Source: an uncultured Chloroflexota bacterium
GTDB taxonomy: Bacteria; Chloroflexota; Anaerolineae; UBA4142; SHND01
DNA: 64,000 bases
Direction of reading: 5' to 3'
Assembly (NCBI GenBank): GCA_937870825.1
Contig: CALMZO010000252.1
Location: 19,935 to 83,934 of the forward strand
The position numbers and the translations under genes are program-made. Under the pieces are notes generated by a model that did not search any database, was not told the origin of the DNA, and was given only the letters and a program-made list of their open reading frames with translations. Of the stretch, positions 7,732 to 16,557 are shown in pieces (position 1 is the stretch's first letter; the number at the start of each line of letters is the position of its first letter).

Positions 7732-10700
7732 AAATTCCTCTTTACCACCACGAGCGTCAAATCATCAAACTGCGCCGCGCCGTTGGTAAATTCTTGGACC
7801 GCGCGCAAAATTTCGTCGGTGAGTGCTTGCGCGGATTTTTCCGCGTGGTCTTGAATCACTTCGAGCAAACGACTCGCGCCAAATTCTTCGTCCCCGCTTT
7901 TGTCCAAGGCATCGGTCACACCATCGGTGTACATCACCAAAACGTCGCCGCATTCCAATTGACAATGCGCTTGCGGCTGCTCCACGTTCGGCAAAATTCC
8001 CAACGCGATGCCATGTTCTTTCAACGGCACTACAGTACGATTTTTGTGATGATACACGAGCGGCGGATTGTGTCCCGCGTTGACGTAGGTGATGTTGCCA
8101 TCCACCGTGTCGAGAATGCCATAGAACGCCGTAACGAACATGTCCGACTGCGCGTCAGAGATGATGACATCATTCGCGCGTTCCATTGCTTCACGCGGGG
8201 AGGGTTTGCCGATTGCCATCGTGCGAATCACGGTGCGCGTCAATGCCATGAACAACGCGGCGGCGAGACCTTTGTCCGAAACATCCGCGATGACCAGTCC
8301 CAGACGTTGATGCTGCAGCGGAATCATGTCATAAAAATCGCCGCCGACGAGACGCGCGGCGTGCCATGCGGCGGCAATGTCATAACCGGGCAACTGCGGC
8401 GGACGCGACGGCAAAAACGATTGTTGAATTTGGCGCGCGAGCCCCAATTCGTAATCGAGCCGTTTTTTCAATTCCGCTTGTTCGTCGAGCCGCGCGCGTT
8501 CAATCGCCACGGCGGCTTGATTCGCAATCCCGTACAACACGCGAATTTCTTCGGCATTGAATTGATGTTCGTTTGCGCCCTGGTCAACGCCGAGCGCGCC
8601 CACCATTTCCCCGCGCGCAATCAGGGGAAAGAGAACGACGGACTCTAATTCAAACAGCGCGGCAAGATTCGGCTGTACGAGCTCCGACGTTTGCGCGTTC
8701 GCGATGCGAACGGGCTCCCGTCGCATCCACAACTCGGTGAACACATTGTGCGGCGGCTGCCCAATCGGAAAACGCAAATTCAGAAAGCGGCGTTCCATCG
8801 CGGGTGTGAGTCCATACGCTTTCTCGGCGCGAAATTCGCGCGCAATGGGGTCATACAAAAACACGGACGCGCGTTTTACGCCCACCAGCAGTGTGGTCAA
8901 GGTGACGACCGTATCGAGCGCGTCGTCCAACGATTCTTGGTCGGACAGGTTTTCCGCGACGTTCAACAGCGCGTTCAAATAGTACGCTTCGACTTGCTGT
9001 GCTTCGTACAACCGCGCGTTCTCAATCGCAATCGCAATCTGCGCGCCGAGCGTTTTCATCACAAACAAATCTTCATCGCCAAAAACGCCGACGCGTTCAC
9101 TTTGCACGTCGAGCACGCCCACGACGCGCTGTCCCACAATCAACGGCACGGCAAGTTCGGAACGCGTGTTAATTGTTTGTGCGTCCGGTCCCGGCACATA
9201 GCGCGCATCTTTGGTGACATCCGCGACGAGCAAGGGTTCTTGATGCGCGGCGACCCAGCCGATGATGCCTTCGTGATAACGCATTCGTTCGCCGCGCTGC
9301 CGCCACTGTTCGCCGAGCGGATGGGTGGTGGCAAAAAAGAGCAGCTCGCGATTTTCTTGTTCCACGAGAACGTGAACGTGATTGTAACCAAAGCGTTCTT
9401 GAATTTCGTTGACGACTTTGGGGAGCAAATCGTCGAGTTCTGCAACTTGCGCGACTTTGCTGCCGACATCGCTCACAATCGCGAGCTGCGTCGCGCGGCG
9501 TCGCTCGACCGTGTACAAGCGCGCGTTCTCTAACGCGACGGCGGCTTGTCCGGCGAGTACGTTCAGCGTGCGCGCGTTCACCATCATCAACGCGCGCGGC
9601 TGGGAACTGATTGCCGTCACCATGCCGATGACATCATCGCCCGCGAGCAGCGGAACAAAAAGCGCGGAACGCGCGGTGAGATGCGGCGAGCGCGTTTCAA
9701 AATCAAACGGCAGGGGACGCACGCGCAAATCGTCCGCAACAATGGACGCGGGATGGTCGCGCATGAAAACGAGCGCGGGTGTCAACGGCAATGGTTCGCG
9801 CGTCCATTGAACAGCGCCGTCTTGCGTTTCTGCGCGCAAATTCAACGCATCGCGTTCGGGCGCAAAGACTTCGACGCGCACATGTTCCGCGCGCACCACG
9901 CGCCGCGAATAGTCGAGGACAAGTTCAATCACGCGCTCGGTGTTGAAACCCGCTTGCGAAACGGCTTGATTAAATTCATTCAGCGCGGCGAGTTCGCGGC
10001 TGCGGCGATTGAGCCGTTCTTCGCTGATGGCATACCGTTGAATCACGAACGCGACTTGGATCAGTCCGGCGGCGAGAAGCAAAAAGAGCGGACGCGTCAA
10101 ACCGCCGAATTCTGTGTACACGACGGCGACGACCATCGAAAACGGCAGCGGTATCAATTCCACCAGCACCGACGCGCTGAGCGTTTCTCGAAACAATTTC
10201 AGGAAAGGACGCGTGCCGATTCGAATTGTTTCCCAAATGCCCCATCCCAGATTGTCCAGAAAAAACCACAACAACATTGCCGCGCCGGACGGAATGAGAT
10301 TGACGATGCCAAAATCGGGCGGGGGCAGGGTGCCGCCCAAACTTAAAAAGACCGCGCCGCACGCGATGCCCATGAATGCTTTCAGACCCGCGTTGAACAA
10401 CGGCGATTCGAGCGTGCGAATCAAATCGCGGCGGCGATATTCCAAATTGTTGATGAGAATGTAAAACAGGGAACTCAGCGCGGGGACCCACGCGCCGGGA
10501 ATCGGACCAAAAATAAAAATCGCGGCGAGGTCAACAATGCCGACCAGCGAGTGCAATGTGTCGGGATGAGAGTACACGCCCGCGCGCTTGACGATGAACG
10601 AGAGGAGAATGAAAAAAAGAATCGGCAGGATTTTCTGCCACAACACTGCGTAATCGGTGAGCCAGACCAGCACGCCCAACCCGAGCAAGCCGACCCCGAA

Positions 10701-10733
10701 CGAAAAAAGCAAGCGAGGGAGTGGTGGGCGCAT
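7728..10733 (-). CDS. rsbU: Membrane GAF-GAF-GAF-SpoIIE (RsbU-type) phosphatase
   Basis: About 1001 aa from the ATG at 10733. Residues 1-240 contain seven or so membrane segments. Three GAF-like sensor domains follow (about 265-410, 425-570, 595-740), each ending in a VALENARLY- or AIAIENARLYE-like helix. A SpoIIE/PP2C domain (about 775-1001) follows, with LARQIQQSFLP, GGDFYDM, IADVSDKG, NAGHNPP, YTDGVTD and DDLTL carrying the metal-binding Asp residues. It should dephosphorylate a STAS anti-anti-sigma factor in response to membrane or cytosolic signals. The likely substrate gene lies 107 bases upstream on the same strand. Confidence 0.9.
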   Translation of the reverse strand: MRPPLPRLLFSFGVGLLGLGVLVWLTDYAVLWQKILPILFFILLSFIVKRAGVYSHPDTLHSLVGIVDLAAIFIFGPIPGAWVPALSSLFYILINNLEYRRRDLIRTLESPLFNAGLKAFMGIACGAVFLSLGGTLPPPDFGIVNLIPSGAAMLLWFFLDNLGWGIWETIRIGTRPFLKLFRETLSASVLVELIPLPFSMVVAVVYTEFGGLTRPLFLLLAAGLIQVAFVIQRYAISEERLNRRSRELAALNEFNQAVSQAGFNTERVIELVLDYSRRVVRAEHVRVEVFAPERDALNLRAETQDGAVQWTREPLPLTPALVFMRDHPASIVADDLRVRPLPFDFETRSPHLTARSALFVPLLAGDDVIGMVTAISSQPRALMMVNARTLNVLAGQAAVALENARLYTVERRRATQLAIVSDVGSKVAQVAELDDLLPKVVNEIQERFGYNHVHVLVEQENRELLFFATTHPLGEQWRQRGERMRYHEGIIGWVAAHQEPLLVADVTKDARYVPGPDAQTINTRSELAVPLIVGQRVVGVLDVQSERVGVFGDEDLFVMKTLGAQIAIAIENARLYEAQQVEAYYLNALLNVAENLSDQESLDDALDTVVTLTTLLVGVKRASVFLYDPIAREFRAEKAYGLTPAMERRFLNLRFPIGQPPHNVFTELWMRREPVRIANAQTSELVQPNLAALFELESVVLFPLIARGEMVGALGVDQGANEHQFNAEEIRVLYGIANQAAVAIERARLDEQAELKKRLDYELGLARQIQQSFLPSRPPQLPGYDIAAAWHAARLVGGDFYDMIPLQHQRLGLVIADVSDKGLAAALFMALTRTVIRTMAIGKPSPREAMERANDVIISDAQSDMFVTAFYGILDTVDGNITYVNAGHNPPLVYHHKNRTVVPLKEHGIALGILPNVEQPQAHCQLECGDVLVMYTDGVTDALDKSGDEEFGASRLLEVIQDHAEKSAQALTDEILRAVQEFTNGAAQFDDLTLVVVKRNL

Positions 10734-10775
10734 AATCAAAGGAAGAGGGATGAAGGATGAAAAAACGTGATGCGA

Positions 10776-10810
10776 GAAACGAGAAACGCGAAACGAGAAA
10801 CGAGAAACGT
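10776..10810. repeat. Heptamer array GAAACG(A/C/T), five copies
   Basis: Units GAAACGA, GAAACGC, GAAACGA, GAAACGA, GAAACGT in exact register in the spacer between the STAS and phosphatase genes. Confidence 0.9.
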
Positions 10811-10839
10811 CACACTCGCCACTTGTCGCCCGACACTCG

Positions 10840-11178
10840 CTATTCTTTCGCGGATGTTTGATGCGTCTCTAACGCGCGTTGGGCGGCGGTGCGCGTGGGG
10901 TGAATCTCTAACACATGTTCGAGCCCTGCCATCGAAATGATTTCCGTAATCCGCGCGCTGAGGCAGCACAGGACGAGTTTGCCGTTGTTCGTTTTTGCCG
11001 CTTTTGTCGCGCGCATCAACACGCGCAGTCCGTCCGAACTGATGTAACGCGTTTCGGTCATGTCAACCAAAATGTGCGCGCCTTCTTTGCGCGTCAACGC
11101 TTCCAATTCCGTCCAAAGACTCCGCGCCCCCAACGCGTCGAGACGCCCCTGTGGTTGAACAATTTGAATTTCGCTCAT
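10840..11178 (-). CDS. rsbV: STAS-domain anti-sigma factor antagonist
   Basis: 112 aa from the ATG at 11178 (MSEIQIVQPQGRLDA). The STAS signature helix, with ETRYISSDGLRVLM around residues 52-65, has the Ser pair where RsbV/SpoIIAA is phosphorylated. It should bind and sequester the anti-sigma kinase encoded just upstream and be reactivated by the SpoIIE phosphatase encoded downstream. The last residues (THQTSAKE) run into the following spacer. I discount a slightly longer start (11214). Confidence 0.9.
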   Translation of the reverse strand: MSEIQIVQPQGRLDALGARSLWTELEALTRKEGAHILVDMTETRYISSDGLRVLMRATKAAKTNNGKLVLCCLSARITEIISMAGLEHVLEIHPTRTAAQRALETHQTSAKE

Positions 11179-11210
11179 TGCCGCTCGCTCCGCTCGAAAT
11201 GACAATTGCC

Positions 11211-11633
11211 TCATTTCAACTTTTTCAGCATCCGCGTCACATTGCCCGCCTGGTCACGCGAAAATTCAACGCGGTCCATCAATTTTTTCATAAAGAAAAT
11301 TCCCAAGCCGCCGATGGAGCGTTCCGAGAGCGGACTTTTGGTGTTGGGCTTTTTTACTTTTTTCACATCAAACGGTTTGCCGTAATCGCGAATCTCGACG
11401 AAAAATGTAGCGGCATCCGCGCGCAATGTAATCGAAATCGCGCCGTCCGTTTTGCCTGCGTACGCGTGTTCCATCACATTTGTCACGGCTTCGTCCACCG
11501 CCATCTGCACGTCATCCGATTGCTTTTGCGTGAGTTTGGCGCGGCGCGCGGCTTCCATCACAAAATTCGCGACGAGTTCGAGATTTTTCATGTCGCTCGT
11601 AGTGTCCAGCGCAAATACGAGGGGCTTGTTCAA
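11211..11633 (-). CDS. rsbW: RsbW-like anti-sigma serine kinase (HATPase_c_2)
   Basis: 140 aa. The N box QMAVDEAVTNVMEHAY, the G1 box IRDYGKPFDV and the G2-like GGLGIFFMKKLMD show a GHKL ATPase of the RsbW/SpoIIAB type. It phosphorylates the STAS protein and binds a sigma factor; no sigma gene is in the window. The start is TTG at 11633, since the residues before the first internal Met belong to the first beta strand. Order rsbW-rsbV-rsbU, all minus strand, suggests one operon that continues toward thyX. Confidence 0.85.
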   Translation of the reverse strand: MNKPLVFALDTTSDMKNLELVANFVMEAARRAKLTQKQSDDVQMAVDEAVTNVMEHAYAGKTDGAISITLRADAATFFVEIRDYGKPFDVKKVKKPNTKSPLSERSIGGLGIFFMKKLMDRVEFSRDQAGNVTRMLKKLK

Positions 11634-11778
11634 GTCGTGTACTCCATCGTCGGATTGATTCCGCGTTGTGCATTACGGAATCTGCGTCTCATCATGGAAA
11701 CGCGCAAAAGAAAGAATCAAGAGTAATCCGCGAATTACACGAATCTTACCAATACTCGATGTACATTCGTGGACTCTA

Positions 11779-12366
11779 TCAAGACCGTACTGGCGCTTGC
11801 TCGGTACGCAGTTCGCGCTGCATCGCGCGCATCCGCCACCACACGTACAACGCCATCACACAAAAAAATATCAAGGTCAGATTCAACGCGATATTGATAA
11901 ACACCAACACATTCGACAACATGATGTGCGTGTGCGGCGGCGTGGTGCCCAGACCTGCCATGCCCATCAACACCGTGCCAAAACCATAACCGCGAATGTC
12001 ACTAATTTGAATTCCTAGCACATTGAGCAAGGTCGGCAAAAGTTGCGAGCCGCGAAAATCGCCAAACAGATGGCGCACATGATTGATGCCCGCGCCGTAC
12101 AAAGCTTGAAACGCATACACGAGTACGAGCAACAGTCCTGCCAACGCGCCGCGCCGCGCGAGCCAAACGCCTAACGGCGGCACGATTGCATACACGAGCG
12201 CACAGTACAACAAAAACTCGGGAATCGTAATACCGTACCATGCCGGTTCGTTCGTAATAATAGCATCATCGAGAATATGCAGCCACAAGCCGATGAAACT
12301 TGCAATGAACAAAATTGTGATACGAGAAACGAGAAACGCGAAACGCGAGGACATTTTTCCGTTCAT
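11779..12366 (-). CDS. Multi-span membrane protein, unknown
   Basis: About 195 aa from the ATG at 12366. Five hydrophobic segments are visible (ITILFIASFIGLWLHIL, IPEFLLYCALVYAIVPPLGVWL, GALAGLLLVLVYAF, a GTVLMGMAGLG region and VLVFINIALNLTLIFFCVMALYVWW). No known family recognised. The residues just after the start (SSRFAFLVSRI) are encoded by a GAAACG heptamer array, and the open frame further upstream is built from a second array, so the true start is uncertain. Its operon context is unclear. Confidence 0.6.
   Translation of the reverse strand: MNGKMSSRFAFLVSRITILFIASFIGLWLHILDDAIITNEPAWYGITIPEFLLYCALVYAIVPPLGVWLARRGALAGLLLVLVYAFQALYGAGINHVRHLFGDFRGSQLLPTLLNVLGIQISDIRGYGFGTVLMGMAGLGTTPPHTHIMLSNVLVFINIALNLTLIFFCVMALYVWWRMRAMQRELRTEQAPVRS
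12326..12346. repeat. Heptamer array GAAACG(A/C), three copies
   Basis: Units GAAACGA, GAAACGC, GAAACGC overlapping the N-terminal codons of the minus-strand membrane protein, where they encode RFAFLVSR. Confidence 0.8.
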
Positions 12367-12383
12367 GGCGGGAATTATAACAC

Positions 12384-12418
12384 ATTGCGAATTGCGAATT
12401 GTAGATTGCGAATTGAGC
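12384..12418. repeat. Heptamer array ATTGCGA, five copies
   Basis: Units ATTGCGA, ATTGCGA, ATTGTAG, ATTGCGA, ATTGAGC. An inverted partner (CCCAATTCGCAATTTC near 12438-12453) lies downstream, so this divergent intergenic region can form a hairpin. Confidence 0.85.
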
Positions 12419-12466
12419 GCGACGGTAGCGACAAATTCCCAATTCGCAATTTCAAACTCCAAATTC

Positions 12467-12495
12467 TTGACACAAACCTTTTGCGATGTTACAAA
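12467..12495 (+). promoter_or_regulatory. Sigma70-type promoter for the CapA-like gene
   Basis: TTGACA at 12467-12472, a 17-base spacer, then TACAAA at 12490-12495. Transcription would begin near 12502, about 20 bases before the ATG. The -35 is consensus; the -10 is weak. Confidence 0.6.
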
Positions 12496-12522
12496 TTTTT
12501 TTCGTCCGCTCAATACAACGGT

Positions 12523-14196
12523 ATGAATAAACGACACCTATTTTTATTTCTGTGTGGGATATTCCTTATGTCGGGTTGCGCGTTACAAGATGCAACCGCG
12601 CCGGCGGCAGGCACAGACACAAACACACGCGCAATTCCAACTTTAACCCGAACGGCTGCCCCGCCGACGCGCACGCCCAGTCCCACCGCGCCGCGTCAGC
12701 CCACCATCTTTATCCCGAATGAAATCACGGGCACAATCCGCGCTGAACTCCTCGCCGCCGCGAAACAAATCGCCCTCAACAACGCTGCCAACAAAAGCAG
12801 TGCCGCTGTGGTCCTTTCCACGCAGCGCGCGCCCAATTCAGAGATTTTGCTGGAACGCGTGTACGCGGTCGTGGACTGGTTTCCGTCGAAACTCTCCAAC
12901 ATCGGCTCTGAAGAACTTTTGAATTTGTGGCAAGGTATTGGAACGCCTGAAGGCATTACTGCATTGTTGGTTTCGCCCGAAACGTTTGGCATCCTCACCG
13001 ATTTGTGGGGCGCGCCCGCCGCGAATGTTTCGAGCATTCCCCCCGACCAACTGGTCAACACCGTCTGGAGCAACAAGACCGCGCTCGCCATCATGCCGTT
13101 TGACCAACTCGTGCCAAAGGTCAAGGCATTGCGCGTGGACGACATCAATCTCCTCGAACGTGAAGCGAACCTCGACGCGTATCCGCTCGTCACGCGCTTG
13201 TACATTTCCGGCGACCCGACATTTGTCAAAGGATTCACCACCGCGTTTTACAAAAAGAACGCGCGCACGAATCGCATCCCCGAACGCATGACCGAATTGA
13301 TTATGACGGGCGTCACCGCGATTTCGCGGACGAGCGCGTTCAAAATTGACGCGGCGGGTGACAATGCGCTGCCCGCGCGCGTCGTCGCCGATGTACTATC
13401 CGCCGCCGACATTACGCATGTGAGCAACGAAGTGCCTTTCACTGAAGCGTGCAAGCCGGTCCTCGGTACGTTGCAGCTGTGTGCGAAACCACAATACATC
13501 GAAGCATTAAAACTCGCGGGCGTTGACCTCATCAGTTCGACGGGCAATCACATGAACGATTATGGCATCAAGGCGTTTTCCGAAACGCTCGACCTGTTTG
13601 AACGCGAGGGCTTCAAATGGTTCGGCGGCGGACGCAATCTGGACGAAGCGAAACGCGTTCTCATCGTCGAGGACCATGGTAACAAACTCGCGTTTCTTGG
13701 CATGAATAGTTTTGGTCCGAAAAGCGTTTGGGCAACCGCCGACCGTCCCGGCGCACAGCAGTACGACCCCGAACTTTTGCATCAAGAATTAAAAGAGGCG
13801 CGCGAAAACGCGGATGTTGTTTTCCTCGATATGCAGTCCGAAGAAACGTACCAGTACGAGCCGTACGCGGGCAACAAAGAAAAATTCCGCGACGGCATTG
13901 CGAACGGCGCGGATGTCGTGACAGGCGTTCAAGCGCATCAACCGCAAGCGGTGGAATTTACAGCGGACGGCAAGAAAATCATTTTGTACGGATTGGGCAA
14001 TTTGTTTTTCGACCAGATGCAAAGTCCGAACGTGCGGCAAGGTCTCGTCGTGCGCCACACCATTCACAACGGCAAACTGATTCAGACGGAACTCTTGCCC
14101 ACGCTGTTGGAAAATTATGTGCAGCCGCGTTGGGCGACGCCGACGGAAGCGAATCAAATTCTCGACCTCGTATTCGGCGCCAGCGGATTCAAATAG
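12523..14196 (+). CDS. CapA-like (PGA synthesis) lipoprotein
   Basis: 557 aa. The N-terminus MNKRHLFLFLCGIFLMSGC is a lipoprotein signal with a lipobox at MSGC, followed by a Thr/Pro-rich linker. The C-terminal half is a PGA_cap metallophosphatase-like domain: STGNHMNDYG (metal-binding Asn-His), FGGGRNLDEA, DVVTGVQAHQPQAVE and ILYGLGNLFFD. The N-terminal half (residues 60-320) has no clear relative, although it resembles a periplasmic-binding-like fold. Relatives are membrane-anchored enzymes for poly-gamma-glutamate or capsule metabolism. The start is fixed by the signal peptide; the upstream in-frame extension is repeat sequence. Confidence 0.85.
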   Translation: MNKRHLFLFLCGIFLMSGCALQDATAPAAGTDTNTRAIPTLTRTAAPPTRTPSPTAPRQPTIFIPNEITGTIRAELLAAAKQIALNNAANKSSAAVVLSTQRAPNSEILLERVYAVVDWFPSKLSNIGSEELLNLWQGIGTPEGITALLVSPETFGILTDLWGAPAANVSSIPPDQLVNTVWSNKTALAIMPFDQLVPKVKALRVDDINLLEREANLDAYPLVTRLYISGDPTFVKGFTTAFYKKNARTNRIPERMTELIMTGVTAISRTSAFKIDAAGDNALPARVVADVLSAADITHVSNEVPFTEACKPVLGTLQLCAKPQYIEALKLAGVDLISSTGNHMNDYGIKAFSETLDLFEREGFKWFGGGRNLDEAKRVLIVEDHGNKLAFLGMNSFGPKSVWATADRPGAQQYDPELLHQELKEARENADVVFLDMQSEETYQYEPYAGNKEKFRDGIANGADVVTGVQAHQPQAVEFTADGKKIILYGLGNLFFDQMQSPNVRQGLVVRHTIHNGKLIQTELLPTLLENYVQPRWATPTEANQILDLVFGASGFK

Positions 14197-14205
14197 TCGA
14201 AACAA

Positions 14206-14241
14206 AACGGCGACATCAGAACGATGTCGCCGTTCTCTTTG
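14206..14241 (+). terminator. Intrinsic terminator after the CapA-like gene
   Basis: Perfect 12-bp stem AACGGCGACATC / GATGTCGCCGTT with a 5-base loop, followed by CTCTTTGT. Ten bases after the stop codon. Confidence 0.8.
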
Positions 14242-14283
14242 TATTCACTTCCTTATGCCCAACTTGCAAATTTGAGTGTTGCG

Positions 14284-14606
14284 TCAAACATTCTCCTGCG
14301 CAAGCGATGTTGACAATCGTTTTTGCAAAATTGCCGCGAGTGTTGCCGTCACCAACACAATTTGCCAAGAAAGAATACGAAAGTTCCGCAAAGGCGCCGC
14401 ACCCATCAAAATTGTCATGCTCATCACGAGGCGGTGACGATGTATGCTGCCCGCGAGTCCTTTCCAAAACGGAACATCGAGCGTCAGCAGGGGAGCAGTG
14501 CCGCCAATCACGCCGCTTTCCGCGCCCATCAAGCCAACGCGCTGAAAATAAAGAACGAGAAACGGATTAAAAAACGCGCTGCCCGCAGAATAAAAAATGT
14601 CAAGAC
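14284..14606 (-). pseudogene. MFS transporter N-terminal remnant
   Basis: The minus-strand reading around 14530-14600 gives IFYSAGSAFFNPFLVLYF then QRVGLMGAESGVIGGTAPLL, and then FWKGLAGSIHRHRLV. This matches the first two membrane helices and the conserved loop between helices 2 and 3 (G-x-L-A-D-x-x-x-R-H/R-R) of MFS_1-like transporters. The third helix breaks down after MTILMGAAPLRNFRI, probably with a frame change, and the reading stops at 14284. There is no credible start. It sits between a terminator and the next lipoprotein gene. I judge it a decayed fragment, not a short gene. Confidence 0.6.
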
Positions 14607-14627
14607 AAACGGGGACAGGGTCTTTAT

Positions 14628-16523
14628 TTATTGTTCCACGGGTTGAAATACTGCGCTCCCGCGTTCGCCAATCTCATTCGTGTAATTGCAGGTGAGGACG
14701 GGCGGACGCGCATTGAATGAACAATCGAATTCGAGCGTGTGCGTTGACGCGTTCGCGTCCGTCGAAAAATCTACGGCGAACAAAACACTTTTGTCGTTCA
14801 CCGCGCCGCTGACGATTTTTCCGTTCAAAATTTTTCCGTCCGTACGCTGTTCCAAAAACGCGCCGCGCAGCGCGCGTCCGATTTGCGCGAACGCGGCTTT
14901 GTAACGCGCGGCGGGCGATTCGGCGTACCATGTCTGCGCGAAATCGAACACGGCGGGGAAGGGTGAGGGGGGGGGCGGCGGCTGCACGCTGAAACGCAGC
15001 GGCAGCGACAAACGCGTTTGATTCAAATTGTCCGTGACGCGCGCGTACATTTCCACCGCGCCCGCGCGCGGCGGACTCCAGTCGTACGTCAAAATTTTTT
15101 CCGTCGCGCCCTGCACGTTTTCTTCAAGCGCCAACCGAGCCAGAGTTTCCCCCGGCGCGCGCACCCACAATTCGAGCATGTCCAATTCCGATTGTCCCCG
15201 CGCCGTGATTTGAATTTTCGCCGCGTTTGGCAAAATCACGGGCGCGTTGGTCAACTGCAATTCGAGTGTCGGTGGACCCGGCAAATTGATTTGCGGTGTT
15301 GCGGTGGGCGTCGGGGGAAGCGGTGTGCGCGTGTTTTGTGCGACGCGCGTTTCGCGAAACACGCGCGGCGCGCCATCGCGCACCACGATGGTCGCGCGCG
15401 GCGTATCCGTCGTGTGTCCGACGACATCGTACGCGCGCACAAAAAACGTGTGCGTCCCGTTCGTCAAATCGGGCGCGGTGAGTGCGGCATAAAGCGCGGT
15501 CTGCAAAGACGGCGCGCGGCTGTTGACCGCATCGGCGAAGCGTTCGTCCACGTACAATTCGACGCGCGCGACGCCGTTGTTTGCCAGCGCGAGCGTGTTC
15601 ACCACCAGGACCTCGCCGAGCGCGAGCAGAGTGTATTCGCTCGACGCGGTGACGACGGGCGGCTGATTATCAAACACGCGAATCGAAAAACGCAGCGAAT
15701 CATCGCTCTCGTTTTGATTGTCATACGCGCGCAAAACAATGCCGTGCGAACCCGTCGTCGTCGGCGTCCACGGAATCGCGACGGCGAACGGCGTCACGCC
15801 GCCCGCGCGTTCCGGCACGACAAACGTGATGAGTTGATTGTCCACTACGAGTTCGATGCGCGTCACCGCAACATCATCCGTCGCGACGCCTTGAATCAAC
15901 ATTGGCGCGCCGATTTCGGCGTCTTTGTTTCCCGACGGGAAAGTCATCAGCACTTCGGGCGCGCGATTGTTGTTGATAACATTCAAGTCGAGTTGCGCGA
16001 TGTTGCTCGCGTTACCGTGTGCATCGTATGCGACGGCGCGCAGTGTGTGTCTTCCCAAGACATTGGGTTTCCATGAAAATTGGTTCGAGTACACCGAGGA
16101 CGGCACAACCACCACTGTTTGCGCGGCTAACACATTGTTGTCGTACAATTCAAGCCGCGCGATGCTCCGGTCATCCGCCGCGAGAACATTGAGCGCGACC
16201 TGTTGTTCGAGCGAGACAGGCAGCTCCGGGTCTTGAACAGTCATTTGAACGATGGGCGGAAACGTGTCGTCGAGAACGCCGCTCGGTGTCGCACCCGGCA
16301 GAGTTGTGGGAAGTTGCGAACTCGTGGGAACTTGCGTCGAGTTTGCTGCGGGTGTGCCTGCCGCGTCGGTGGCATCCCCTTGCGGCGTAATTGTGCCATC
16401 AACGATGGGAAGGGTTGGAAACGGGGTTTGGCGCGGCGGTGTCGCGGTGGGGGAGGGAACGCACGCGGAAATCAGGATGCAGTAACCGGTAAGCAAAAGC
16501 CCGTAAAACAATTTTGAACGCAT
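14628..16523 (-). CDS. Ig-like repeat lipoprotein
   Basis: 631 aa. The signal MRSKLFYGLLLTGYCILISAC ends in a lipobox (ISAC), followed by a 70-residue Thr/Pro/Ala linker. Then come at least four bacterial Ig-like beta-sandwich repeats, each with a line like RIELVVDNQ, RVELYVDERF or MLELWVRAPGE. This is the pattern of Big_9/CARDB-type surface adhesion or spacer modules. The last 110 residues (YKAAFAQIGRAL onward) are a different domain of unknown function. It is probably anchored to the outer face of the membrane. A substrate or partner cannot be inferred. Confidence 0.8.
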   Translation of the reverse strand: MRSKLFYGLLLTGYCILISACVPSPTATPPRQTPFPTLPIVDGTITPQGDATDAAGTPAANSTQVPTSSQLPTTLPGATPSGVLDDTFPPIVQMTVQDPELPVSLEQQVALNVLAADDRSIARLELYDNNVLAAQTVVVVPSSVYSNQFSWKPNVLGRHTLRAVAYDAHGNASNIAQLDLNVINNNRAPEVLMTFPSGNKDAEIGAPMLIQGVATDDVAVTRIELVVDNQLITFVVPERAGGVTPFAVAIPWTPTTTGSHGIVLRAYDNQNESDDSLRFSIRVFDNQPPVVTASSEYTLLALGEVLVVNTLALANNGVARVELYVDERFADAVNSRAPSLQTALYAALTAPDLTNGTHTFFVRAYDVVGHTTDTPRATIVVRDGAPRVFRETRVAQNTRTPLPPTPTATPQINLPGPPTLELQLTNAPVILPNAAKIQITARGQSELDMLELWVRAPGETLARLALEENVQGATEKILTYDWSPPRAGAVEMYARVTDNLNQTRLSLPLRFSVQPPPPPSPFPAVFDFAQTWYAESPAARYKAAFAQIGRALRGAFLEQRTDGKILNGKIVSGAVNDKSVLFAVDFSTDANASTHTLEFDCSFNARPPVLTCNYTNEIGERGSAVFQPVEQ

Positions 16524-16557
16524 AGGAGCGCGTACTGTAACGCAACTGCGTTGAATG

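Noticed and set aside
10776..10810. Repeat arrays as CRISPR
   Set aside because: Units are seven bases with no unique spacers, and no cas gene is present.
14216..14467. 83-codon open frame after the CapA-like gene
   Set aside because: Alternative frame of the MFS remnant; its last part matches the continuation of that remnant after a frame change.
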